Below, piece after piece: positions 48,107 to 58,225 of a stretch of 64,000 nt of DNA. Under the pieces are notes generated by a model. It did not search any database and was not told the DNA's origin. It saw only the letters and a list, made by a program, of their open reading frames with translations. This DNA comes from Neurospora tetraspora (Eukaryota; Ascomycota; Sordariomycetes; Sordariales; Sordariaceae): NCBI RefSeq assembly GCF_033439725.1, contig NW_026944384.1:3224001-3288000 (forward strand), in the 5' to 3' direction. Every line of letters starts with the position of its first letter. The stretch's first letter is position 1. A program made the translations under genes and the position numbers.

Positions 48107-50541
48107 ATGTCGGGAACAATGAGCAAGCGCCAACAGGCGCGCAACGAAAAGGTTCTCCACGAACTCGCCCAAGCTCCCGGCAACAATGTTTGTGCCGACT
48201 GTTCGGCACGGAATCCATGTATGTTCCCTCCGCCCTTCGCTTCAGACGACCGACTAACCCGTCTTCTTCCACAGCCTGGGCATCATGGAGCGTACGTCTA
48301 CATATTCCCCCCTGGCCACATGATCTTTCCGCGCGCGCACGACCTTGCTAATAGTAATCGGCTCTTCAGTTGGGAATCTTCCTGTGCATGCGGTGCGCCA
48401 CTATCCACCGCAAGTTGGGCACCCACATCTCCAAGGTCAAGTCATTGAGCATGGATAGTTGGTCCAACGAGCAAGTCGAGGTATGCACATATGCCATGCC
48501 CAATGTTATCCTCTGCAGGGACGCTCACACTTTTCTCGCGCTTCAGAACATGAAAAAGGTGGGCAACATTGCCTCCAACAAGAGCTACAACCCCGACAAC
48601 AAAAAGCCGCCTATACCGGGCGACGCCGACGACGTAGACCCCGCGATGGAGAGGTTCATTCGTCAAAAATATATGCAGCGATCCCTGGCCGGCGCCAAGA
48701 AGCACAACACCGGCAGCACCTCGTCTGACGAAACACCCCCGCCGCTTCCCCCAAAAACCGGCAGTCGCTTTGGCTTGAGGTCGGCATCATCCATATTCCC
48801 ACTTGGCTCGAAAAAGAAACACGACACGGGCAGGTCGGCCTCTCCTGGGCCACGGAGTCCGGCATCCCCTCGAACCAATGGAGGCTTTGGGGCAACGGTT
48901 CGATTTGAGAGCAACGACGCCGACGAAACCGAGATCAAGCTACAAAAGCTGCGAGATATGGGCTTTAGGGATGAACAAAGGAACGCCATGGTTCTTAAGG
49001 GGGTTGGCGGAAATCTGGAAAAGACAATCGAGGCGTTGGTCAGGCTGGGAGAGGGAAGCGAGGCGCGAACACCGCTCAACCTGAACAAGAAGCAGACACC
49101 CACGGCATCCAGCCAGAGTTTGGCGCCATCAACCTCCAGCCAGGACGCAGCCCGTGGACGACCTATCAGCCCAGCCAGCACGAACCCGTTCGATATGCTC
49201 GACCAAGCACCACTGCCCCCTCAGCCGTTGTCCTCTCAATCGACAGGCACTCTACAAAACAGGAACCCTTACAATATGACTACCACGAATCCCTTTGGCG
49301 TACCCCAGCAATCAGCCCCTCAGCAGCAGCAACCGCAACAGCAACAGCAACAGGCCATGTCTGCGTTCGATCAAGCTTTCCAGAACCTCTCGCTTGCTCC
49401 TTCCCAGCCGCTCTTCCCCCACCATACAGGTGGAATGATTGCTCCTCAACAGCAGCAGAATCTTCCGGCAGGATACCAGCAACCCCAGATGACAGGGCCG
49501 GCTCAGCAGAACTATCCCTCGATTGCTCTGGCCAGCAGCCAGGCTTTTCCCCTGACGTCCCAAGCTACCGGTTATAACCCATTCTTCAACAATCAACAAC
49601 AGCAACAGCAACAGCAGCCTCAGACCCAATTCCAACCCCAGCAACCAATGACCATTAACACGACAGGTTACGCTGGTAGCTACGCAAATAACCCTTTTGC
49701 TAAGTCACCAACAAGGTTGCAGTCACCCACCCTCACCCAAATACCCGAACAGTCGCAACAAAACTTCTACGCTGGCGGACAAGCTCAGGCTCCCGCGGCC
49801 ATGCCTCTGGGAATGCAACAGACAGGAAACAATCCCTTCTTCAACCAAGCCATGGGTGGAATGCCCCAGCAGCAGCAGCAGCAGCAGCAGCAACAGGCAC
49901 CCCAACAATACGGACTTGCAGCACAAATGACGGGACAGGTACCACAGTATCAGACACAAGGTCAGGCTCAGGGACAAATGCAGATGCAAAATCCCCAAGG
50001 ATCTCAGATGCCCCAGATGCCCCAGATGCCTCAGATGCAGCAAGGCGGATATGCGCCACAGCAACAATATCAACCACAGCAGCAACAACAGCAGTATCAA
50101 CCCCAACAGCAATATCAGCAACAGTTCCAACCTCAGCGACCCGACAAGGCGTCCATCTTGGCTTTGTATAACTACCCACAGCTTGCCCCACAACCACCCC
50201 AGGCGCAACAGCAAAACCCGGCTCAGGCCCAAGGCCAGCAGCCTCCGGCACAAGCTGGACAAGCCAACGGAGCATATGCTCAACAGGGGCAGCCTCAACA
50301 GCAACAGCAACAGCAACAGCAACAAATGCAGCAGCCCCAAAACCAAGGGGCGGGAAGCCAAATGGCGGGAAGCAAGAACCCATTCATGAGCGCAGGCGGA
50401 CCGGCTCAGGGACAGCAGCAAAATGTGGCGGCACCAAAGGCATACAACGCAAGCAGGGAAAGTGTGATGGCTTTGGGGATGGACTGGACAAACGGGAGGC
50501 ACAGTCCAGATGCCTTTGCTAGTTTGAGCGCAAGGCATTGA
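48107..50541 (+). CDS. ArfGAP with UBA domain and long Q-rich tail, 744 aa
   Basis: Four exons: 48107-48218, 48275-48291 (17 nt), 48370-48480 and 48547-50541. Splicing builds the ArfGAP zinc finger Cys29-x2-Cys32-x16-Cys49-x2-Cys52 and the arginine finger Arg57 (CATIHRKLG), then SMDSWSNEQVE-NMKKVGN. ArfGAPs stimulate GTP hydrolysis on Arf proteins in vesicle traffic. A UBA domain follows (IKLQKLRDMGFRDEQRNAMV with GGNLEKTIEALVRLG). The remaining 480 residues are Gln/Pro/Asn-rich with NPF-type motifs (TTNPFG, NNPFF, NPFAKS), which suits binding to EH-domain endocytic proteins. The layout resembles fission-yeast Ucp3. The third intron (66 nt) is a multiple of three without stops, so retention would add 22 residues. 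Confidence 0.92.
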
Positions 50542-52457
50542 GTAAAAGTGGATTTTCTACTCGAGTAAAGGGGAAGGCTGTTTCAGCTCATTTAAGTTGC
50601 TGTTTGGTGGAGGTGTAATTCGCGTTTCTTGTGTGGTAATTGATTTTAGTACATCTTGTTGTTTTGGGGATGAGAACAGCATCTATGATTCATTATCCTT
50701 GTACATATTAGCTTTTGCCCGTTCATATGTCGGTTTATGCCCCATACTGCTAGGGTCATCGATTAACATTGTGGTGTCATTGTCTACCTATATTTCATAT
50801 TTCGTTGTGTTTGAATGTGGTTCAGTCTTCAAGAGTGCTAGATGGTGGTCAAGGGGACTCGGAACAGGTGCAGGATTTTGGGCAAGTATCATTTGGTGGC
50901 TACATAATATAGTATTGGCTTGCTGCGACCTCCCACTTACTAGCGCTCTGTCCTTAACCGATTCATATAATTTACTGTACAAGCGGGACGTGCACCTGCC
51001 TGCCCACATCCACCGATTCGCTCCAGCTTGTAACGTTTGGAAGGTGCATTCTGGTAGTATTTAGGCCTGTCCTAACACTCCACCTCCATTCCTCTTCTCT
51101 CGACGAAGTCGCCAATCAAGCTTTTCCCCTTGGTTCACTTCGTCTCAAGCTCATTGCCAGATATCCAGGCCACATCTACATACAATGATGCCTAGTCTTT
51201 CACCCGTTGTCGGCGTTGGAGTATCGGTTACCACAGCGCAGCTCAGCGCAGCCGCAAAGGATTATCCGGGGATATACTACGTTGAGCATCCTCGAGGCAT
51301 CCTCCAAAAGCTTCCCAGTAAGCTGTGCAGACAGGCTATGCATCCTTCACCAAGCATCGCCATTGGCTTGCTGAGCCCGCCGTTCACCACCATCCCGCGA
51401 GCCCGCCCATCAATGGCTGGTAGAGTTGCAGTGGCCCTATGGTATCACCAGGGAAAGCCATTGCTACCTGTTCTACCGACAGCGCCGTTGCTTTTTCTGA
51501 CAGGTAACAGCCCAAAGTTGGCTGGCCACCATGGGTAAGTCCAGGAAACGGCCGGTGGAAACCGAGAAGAAAGCAGCAAAGGGGAGTGAAGAGAGACGAG
51601 GAGCGCCATACTACTGAATCAGGCATGACAGGAAAGAAGAGGTGATCGCGATCCTCTCTTTGTAACGCGTTGAACTTTACTGCATCATCACTACACAATA
51701 CTGCTTTCATCCTTGCTTTCCTCATGCTTGTCTCTCCCTTTTCATGTTTTGGTTACCATGCTGTTAAGTCGGTCCCCGGTTGCAAAGTTGCACGGGTTGG
51801 GTTGTCATTGTCTCACTCACACCCGGATAGTGATGTGGCGGCTTCATCTGTTGTTCATGGTCGTTCCAGAAACAACCTGTTCCTCAAGCGCGAAACCTCC
51901 TGCCCAGCTATGGCCACTTGCATGCGATATATTTTGTCTCATCCATCGCGTCGGCAACCGACAAAGAACATAATCATATTTGTTGCCAACCATGAAACGA
52001 GGGGCATGCCTTTCCAGCTTAGTCTTTTTTTCACAAGTTGGTTCCGGGGGCTGAGGGCTGAAGACCGAGAAGTGAGGCACGGGCACGTCGAAGGCACCTT
52101 CACAGAAAATGACGGGATTCAGAAACAGCGCGGCTTATCCCCGCTCCATGTGTCACTCAAACCGCAGGTATACATGGACCAATCGGCCTATGGACGGGGC
52201 TGGATACCAGCTTTCTGTCGTGTTCCCCTCCGCGCATGAGGGTGATTTGCCTGGAAACCAAGTGGTAGATATATAGCCTGTCCTGCCTGACAAGGCTGCT
52301 GCCTGTTTAACGCTTGCTTCTTTCCTTCCTTCTTTTTCTTTCACAAGAACTACTCGGGCCGATCAGAGCTCGTTAAGAAAGAGTGAGATCTCAACTTCCA
52401 GACCTACCCTTCGCAGCTTCACACTCAGCCAGAGCCCGATAGCCCAACACGCACACC
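50542..52457. other. Long intergenic region between co-directional genes
   Basis: About 1.9 kb lies between the ArfGAP stop and the calpain ATG. The leader-like sequence before 51185 and the 117-codon frame that starts there are treated separately. Otherwise I see only AT-rich 3' UTR sequence (50542-51060) and promoter-like sequence. Confidence 0.45.
51185..51538 (+). CDS. Possible small protein, 117 aa (low confidence)
   Basis: A frame with a double ATG (context ACAATGATGCC) follows a pyrimidine-rich, leader-like stretch. The product has no recognised domain (SPVVGVGVSVTTAQLSAAAK, then basic and Pro-rich). A GTAAGC donor at about 51316 could splice it elsewhere. It could equally be a non-coding transcript or chance. 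Confidence 0.2.
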   Translation: MMPSLSPVVGVGVSVTTAQLSAAAKDYPGIYYVEHPRGILQKLPSKLCRQAMHPSPSIAIGLLSPPFTTIPRARPSMAGRVAVALWYHQGKPLLPVLPTAPLLFLTGNSPKLAGHHG

Positions 52458-55400
52458 ATGTCACGGTCTCCGTCACCAACACCAGGTGGGAGGTCTGTTC
52501 TGGCAGAGATGACGGTTTATCAACCTCGCGGAGGTCCTTGGGGCCAACACCACAAGTACAGGACACCGCAAAGTAAGGTCGATGAGTTTTGGACAAAGTT
52601 TACCGCGAGAGTCCCGGGAAAGGGTAAGTACACCTACCATTTCGACCTGACATTTTTCAGCTCGGCATTTGGAGAGCCTGAGGGCTTACCAATCCTGCAG
52701 CCACCACGGTTCTCCCCAAGAACGAGTACGCTGAGAGGCTTACCAAGCGCAACTCAGCCAAGGAGGTGGGAGGTGGTACAAATGCGCAAGCATCTTTCGA
52801 AGAGGCCGCGGCTATCTGCAGGGCCAAGGTGGAAAAGATCGTTCAAGAATGCCGTCGTGTCAACCAGAAGTACAGAGACCCGCATTTCGACCTGGAGTAC
52901 GACCTGAAGACGGGTAGGCGCGATTGCCTCGAATCTCTCAGTAATGAGAACATCATCGATTTCTCCAGTAGCGACTCGGACTCTGACTACAACCACCTAC
53001 CACGCCCCCGGTCGCGATCCCGTCGTCGCAGGAGAGATTATGGTGATCGTGACCAGGGCACTACTCAAGCGGAAGGCCAGACCAAGACCAAAACCAAAGC
53101 CGACAAGGGAGATGGAGTCTCGCAGTTGTCCCCGCAAGGACGGATGCCCGGGTCCAAGTTTCGGCCGGCATCGGTCAAGCGAGTGGGTGAGATCTTTGAC
53201 GACCCAAAGTTCTACATTGACGGTCCCACCGCAAATGATGTGCGGCAGGGCCGGGACGGTGATTGTTGGCTTATGGCAGCATTGTGCACGATGAGCAACA
53301 AGCCTGGACTCATCGAACGGATTTGTGTGGCTCATGACCAGGACATTGGTGTCTATGGCTTTGTCTTTCACCGGGATGGGGAATGGTTCAGCGAGATCAT
53401 CGATGATAAGGTAACGCAACCCGTCAATTTTGCATGATCCTACCAGTGCGGCTGGTGAACATTGTACTAATCAAACACGGCTGTAACAGCTCTATCTCAC
53501 CAGGCCCGACTATGATGAGGCCATGGATCGTTTTCACATGGAACGCGTGTTATGGGATGATAGAGATCGCCCAGACTCTGAAGAGATCTACAGGAAAACT
53601 TACCAATCCAATAGCGGCGCACTTTACTTTGCGCAGTGCGAGAATCCGAACGAAACCTGGCTGCCTTTGCTCGAGAAGGCCTATGCCAAAGCCCATGGAG
53701 ACTATGCAGCTATTGAGGGTGGGTTCACTGGCGAGGGTATCGAGGATCTCACGGGCGGCGTGACCTCTGGCTTGTATACTGCGGATATACTTGACAAGGA
53801 ACATTTCTGGAAAGAGGAGCTCATGAAGGTTAATGAGCAATTCCTCTTTGGTTGCTCGACTGGGGTCTGGTGAGTTGTCCGACTTCCTCCTTATATGCAA
53901 GATACTGACAACGGTGAGCAGGGGCCGTGGCTATGGTGACAGAAAGGGTATTATGGAACAGCATGCCTATTCTGTCATGAAAGCGGTGGACATTGACGGG
54001 GAGCGGCTTCTCTTGCTGAAGAACCCTTGGGGCAAAGGGGAATGGACTGGGCCCTGGAGTAAGTCTTGTCCAGAAGTGTTACGTTGGGAAAGTGGCTAAC
54101 AAAACTATAAAGGTGACGGCTCAAAGGAATGGACACCAGACTGGCTCCAGAAATTAGGCCATCGGTTCGGGGATGATGGCGCGTTCTGGATCTCATACAG
54201 GGACTTCTTGCGTAAGTTCCAGGCCTTTGATCGAACGCGCCTCTTCGGACCCGACTGGAAAGTTACCTCCATCTGGACAACACTTTCCGTACCATGGACC
54301 CTAGAGTATCATGACACTAAGTTTGCCTTTACGCTGGCAAAACCCGGTCCGGTGGTCATTGTCCTCTCCCAGCTAGATGCCCGCTACTTCCGTGGGCTAG
54401 AGGGCCAGTACAGATTCGAGCTGAACTTCCGCGTACATCGGGCTGGAGAGGACGATTATCTGGTACGAACGCAACACTCCTCCCGCATGAACCGCTCCAT
54501 CAACGTCGAACTAGATCTTGACGCTGGCGAATACCTGGTCCTCGTCAAGATTGACGCCACTCGCAACGAGTGGGTTCTGCCTACTGAGGACGTGGTGCGG
54601 AACAATGCTCGCCACCATCGCGAGAAACTGCTTCGTATCGGACTCTCCTATGATTTGGCACATAGCAAGTCCAAGATCAAGGAGAGCTCCGAGGAGAAAG
54701 CAGCGCGTGAGGCACATGAACAGCGGAAGAAAGACAAGCAACGTGAAAGTCTGCGGAAGGCTATCATGGAGGAAAAGGAGATGAACTTTTACAATCGCAT
54801 GAAAAGCTACCAGAGGCAGAAGCGGCGAGTGGACAAGAACAAGGAGAGGATGAAGAGGAAGGCAGAGAAAAGGAAGGCGAAGATGGAAAAGAAGAAGGCA
54901 AAACGGGAGGGAGCAGAGAGGAAACAGGCTGAAGAGACTTCTGAGGATCCTATTGATGGGCAGAAAGCGGGGAGCAAAGGCCGGAATTTCAGCCTTGACG
55001 CGGCCTTGCACCCTGCTGGTGAGCATATGGCACCCCCGGTAGTAGATACTGCGCCGTCTACGGACGCCGGACAACCAACTCCGTCTGTTAGCAGCACCGG
55101 TGCTACCGAGGTTGATGCAGCAGACCGTCTGCCCGAGCCTGTCCTGTCCGGTGCTGTTGGGAAGGACAACAAGGCTCCTGAGGTCCCTTCAACGGGTGTA
55201 CTAACTCCTCCATCAGCCTCAACACAACAACAGGATGGTGAATCTTCTGCTAGAGTTGTCAAACCCTCCTCGGAGCAGCCAAAGGAAGCAAGTACACAGA
55301 ATCCATTCGACGTACAACCAGGGCCCTCAGCAGAGACCAACAAGTCACCGGAAGATACTCTTCCAGAAGCGCAGTCACGTCCTCCAACGCAAGGCGAAGG

Positions 55401-56721
55401 TGGAAGAGGTGCTAATCACACCAAAGAAATTGAGAACAAGCTTCGGGCAGCTGTCAACCTCTTCTCAAGCCTAAAGCAGGAGCTGGAGCTAATGCTGGAA
55501 GACAATGTCAACAATGGTACAGATCAAGGGCAAGAACAAAAGCCAAAGGATGTTGACAACCAGAGGCAGCCTCCACCTCCTCCTCCTCCTCCTCAACTTC
55601 GTGCCCCATCCGAACAACGCACTCTCCAACCACCGATGCCTCCTCCCCCTCGTCCCTTCTCGCCTCCCCACCCTCAAGACCACCGCCAGCAGAGACCTCT
55701 CTCCCAACTGCGAGGAAGATCACCAATGCAACCGCCCATAGACATCGGTCCTTCACCCCGTCGCTCCCGGCATCGATACGGTGGACCGCTGCCGCAACGT
55801 CGCGAAGTCTTCATTGATGATCCCCACCATCAAAGTCGCAACAACGGGCCCCGTTTCTACGACGACAGCTTCTCCGAGTCATCACCCTCCTCCTCGGACA
55901 CAGACGACACATACAGCATCTCCAGCATCTCTGATATTTCTGACCGGGAACTCGACATGCACATCCGCGAGGACGCCCGTCGCAACGGGAGGCTTCTTGA
56001 TCAACAAGGATCCCGTCAACAGGCCATATTACCACCGATCCAGCCACAGCCTGGCCCACCGCAACCGCAGCCCCCGATGCCGGGTCCGCCGATTGGAGGC
56101 AGAGGTCGGGATCCCCGTGGTCGACATGGAGGAGGCGGTAGAGATGGGCCTAGGAATGGGCCGGTCGATCTCAATGCGGAGTTTGAGAAGAATCCGTGGA
56201 ATGCGGTGGCGGTGGTGGGGCTGAGGGTTTATTATCGTGTTGATGATGCTGGTACAGGCCAAGATGCCACTGCTGCTGCTACCGTTACCGCTACTACTGC
56301 TGAAGACAAAGATGCAGCAGCAGGTGGGAAAGAAGAGGAAACCAAGAAGGAGATGGTCAAGTTGAAGGTTATCAAACCAAATCCGTGGGAGATTGTTAGT
56401 GATGATGAGAAGGATGCCAAGAAAAAGAAGGAGAAGGAGAAGGATGGGGAGAAGAGGGAGAGTAAGTGGACTAGGGGGTTCAAGAAGAGTAAGAAGAAGG
56501 GCAAGGAAGGGGGGGAGGAGGAGGAGGAGGAGGGCAAGAAGAAGAAGGACAAGAAGGATGGGGATACTACTGAAGCGGGAAGGAAAGCAAATGATGAGGG
56601 TGATAAGGCGGGTTTGAAGAAGGAAGAGGTGGAAAAGGTGTTGGATGTTGATGATAGCGCGAAGGACGCTACTCTTGAGGGTGAGGAGAGGGAGAAGACT
56701 GTTGCTGAGGGACAGGTGTGA
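52458..56721 (+). CDS. Calpain-type cysteine protease with long charged C-terminal extension, 1333 aa
   Basis: Exons are 52458-52623, 52701-53410, 53490-53869, 53922-54058 and 54113-56721; all introns are 52-79 nt and frame-consistent. The papain-like calpain core has the full triad: Cys244 in GRDGDCWLMAAL, His433 in MEQHAYSVM and Asn453 in LLKNPWGKGEW. RFGDDGAFWISYRDFL and a C2-like/calpain domain III (WTLEYHDTKFAFTLAKPGP, NVELDLDAGEYLVLVKIDAT) follow. The N-terminus has an Arg/Ser-rich stretch. After about residue 600 come a Lys/Glu/Arg-rich coiled-coil-like helix, a Pro/Ser/Gln-rich region and a final KKKKEKEKD-type tail. No EF-hands are seen, so activation by calcium would act through the core. 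It is distinct from PalB/Rim13, as no MIT domain is seen. Confidence 0.92.
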
Positions 56722-57325
56722 TGAGTTTGTACGGGTGGATGAGTTCTCTGTCTTGACTTGGTTATGACTGCTGATTGCGTTCCTTTTATATTGTAATTTT
56801 GTTGGAGAAATGCTTTTCTTTGCTTGAAGATGTCCGGTTTATATATAACATTAGCGTGCTGCTGTTGTTTTAAGGTTAACTAAGACTTTTACGGATACAT
56901 ACAATGACTGGAAGTCTTGGAACAACTCTTGCCAAAGGTCGACGTGCTAATCTTGAAAAGAATGAGTTTAAGTTGGTATTTGTCATATGTACCTCCCAAC
57001 TCAGAACATTTATTGCCTCACCATTTCAAGAGAACTAACTATACTTTGGTGATCCGATACAAGTGGAAGCTCAATAGTGAAAACGTGATAGTCAAGTCCA
57101 GTGCCCAACGCAATCTTCTATACAGTCAGATATTATTATTCTGCTAAATTTCTCCACAATTCAATCAAAACTTACACCTAACCAAAAACCCCTCCTTCTG
57201 CCATCCACCATCCACAACAATGTAGGTCGTGAACAACATAACCAAAAACAACCCGAGCATAAAGTGCTTCCTTGGACCACGCTACTTAGGAATCAAGACC
57301 GTGCGCAACTTTCAACAAACTAAAA
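56722..57325. other. Intergenic, AT-rich, 5' flank of tRNA gene
   Basis: About 600 bp contain the calpain 3' UTR and the upstream flank of the tRNA gene. No gene is seen. Confidence 0.5.
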
Positions 57326-57414
57326 CCCCTTGTGGTGTAGTTGGATATCACGTTCGGCTGTAATTGTCTAGATTGTATACCGAAAGGTCACCGGCTCGAT
57401 TCCGGTCGAGGGGA
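57326..57414 (+). tRNA. tRNA-Tyr (anticodon GTA) with 15-nt intron
   Basis: The acceptor stem CCCCTTG (57326-57332) pairs with CGAGGGG (57407-57413), followed by discriminator A. The D-arm is GTG...CAC. The anticodon stem TTCGG/CCGAA encloses GTA at 57360-57362. A 15-nt intron (57364-57378) sits in the usual place one base after the anticodon, and the T-stem ACCGG/CCGGT is perfect. C1-G72 plus A73 and GTA are the tyrosine identity set of eukaryotes. The T-loop reads CTCGATT, with C in place of the usual T54. The mature length is 74 nt before CCA. Confidence 0.92.
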
Positions 57415-57419
57415 ATTTC

Positions 57420-57426
57420 TTTTTTT
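57420..57426 (+). terminator. RNA polymerase III terminator of tRNA-Tyr
   Basis: A run of seven T lies six bases after the discriminator base, with a second T-run shortly after as backup. Confidence 0.85.
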
Positions 57427-58106
57427 CACTTTTTTTCGTTTTGTTTTGTCCGCTCCCGTTTTTATTCCATTGCTTTTTGGATCACCGTAGTGCTTTTTGT
57501 TTTTGTTTTCTCGCAAGTATGTCCTACAATGTCTTGTCGTTGTATCTTTGAGTTGTTGCTGCAAGGGTTAGTTAACTCTTTGGTTCCAACTTTCTGGTGG
57601 TGTTGTTCTTATGTTTGCAATTGCAGCTATAGTACTATACTCCACAAAGTATACTAGTGCATCGACAATTCTTTTTAAACTGTTCTTTTCTGTCTGTCCT
57701 CTACCTTCATGTTCACATACCCGCAGTTCGAATCCCAAATGTGTTCGGAATTGTTATGAAGACCGACAGTCATCGGCCCGTGATCCTCCCCGAAGGTGTT
57801 CGAAAACGAAACGGCAGAAACCCTTAACTCCGCGGAAATGCTTTTCGGGGCGCAAAAAGTTAACGAACTCTATGTAAGGACACTGTTCAGTTTCAATGTA
57901 GTTCTCTTCACACAGCCAAGATACCTCCAACTTGCTCTTCTGTCATATTGTTATCTTGAACCATCACATAAAAATGTAGGTTGTCTCTTTCTGAGTTCAT
58001 ATACACACCCATGACTACCGACATTTGGTCGTTATAGGAGTAGGTTGAATCACTATAACAAAACAAAAGGTGACAAAAAAGGAAAAAGAGGAGAGGAAAA
58101 AAAGAA
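57427..58106. other. Spacer between tRNA-Tyr and 5S genes
   Basis: About 680 bp hold no supported gene. A B-box-like AGTTCGAATCCC occurs at 57725-57736 without flanking pairing for a T-arm. An A-run at 58097-58103 is the Pol III terminator of the 5S gene, which reads leftwards. Confidence 0.5.
58097..58103 (-). terminator. RNA polymerase III terminator of the 5S gene
   Basis: Seven T on the minus strand lie four bases after the 5S 3' end. Confidence 0.8.
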
Positions 58107-58225
58107 ACATACAACACCAGGGATTCGCTGGTCGTCACCGACCCAACTACTAGTCTGGCCCTCACTGGCTTATCTATGGGAGAGCGGACGGGATCCCGAG
58201 TTTTCCAGTGGGTATGGTCGTATGT
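58107..58225 (-). rRNA. 5S rRNA gene (dispersed copy)
   Basis: Read on the minus strand from 58225 it begins ACATACGACCATACCCACTG and ends with GGTGTTGTATGT, about 119 nt. It includes the conserved internal segments GGGATCCCGTCCGCTC, TAGTAGTTGGGT and GACCAGCGAATCCC of fungal 5S rRNA. The 5' and 3' ends pair (ACATACGACC with GGTGTTGTATGT). It resembles the Neurospora 5S types, which are known to be scattered singly through the genome. It lacks the exact stem sequence of the major alpha type as I recall it, so it may be a variant isotype. A CATAAA element lies about 25-30 nt upstream (58249-58254) and a T-run follows its 3' end. Confidence 0.93.

Noticed and set aside
49723-50538. 271-codon Leu-rich minus-strand frame
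   Set aside because: Reverse reading of CAG/CAA glutamine codons in the ArfGAP tail gives Leu runs; not a membrane protein.
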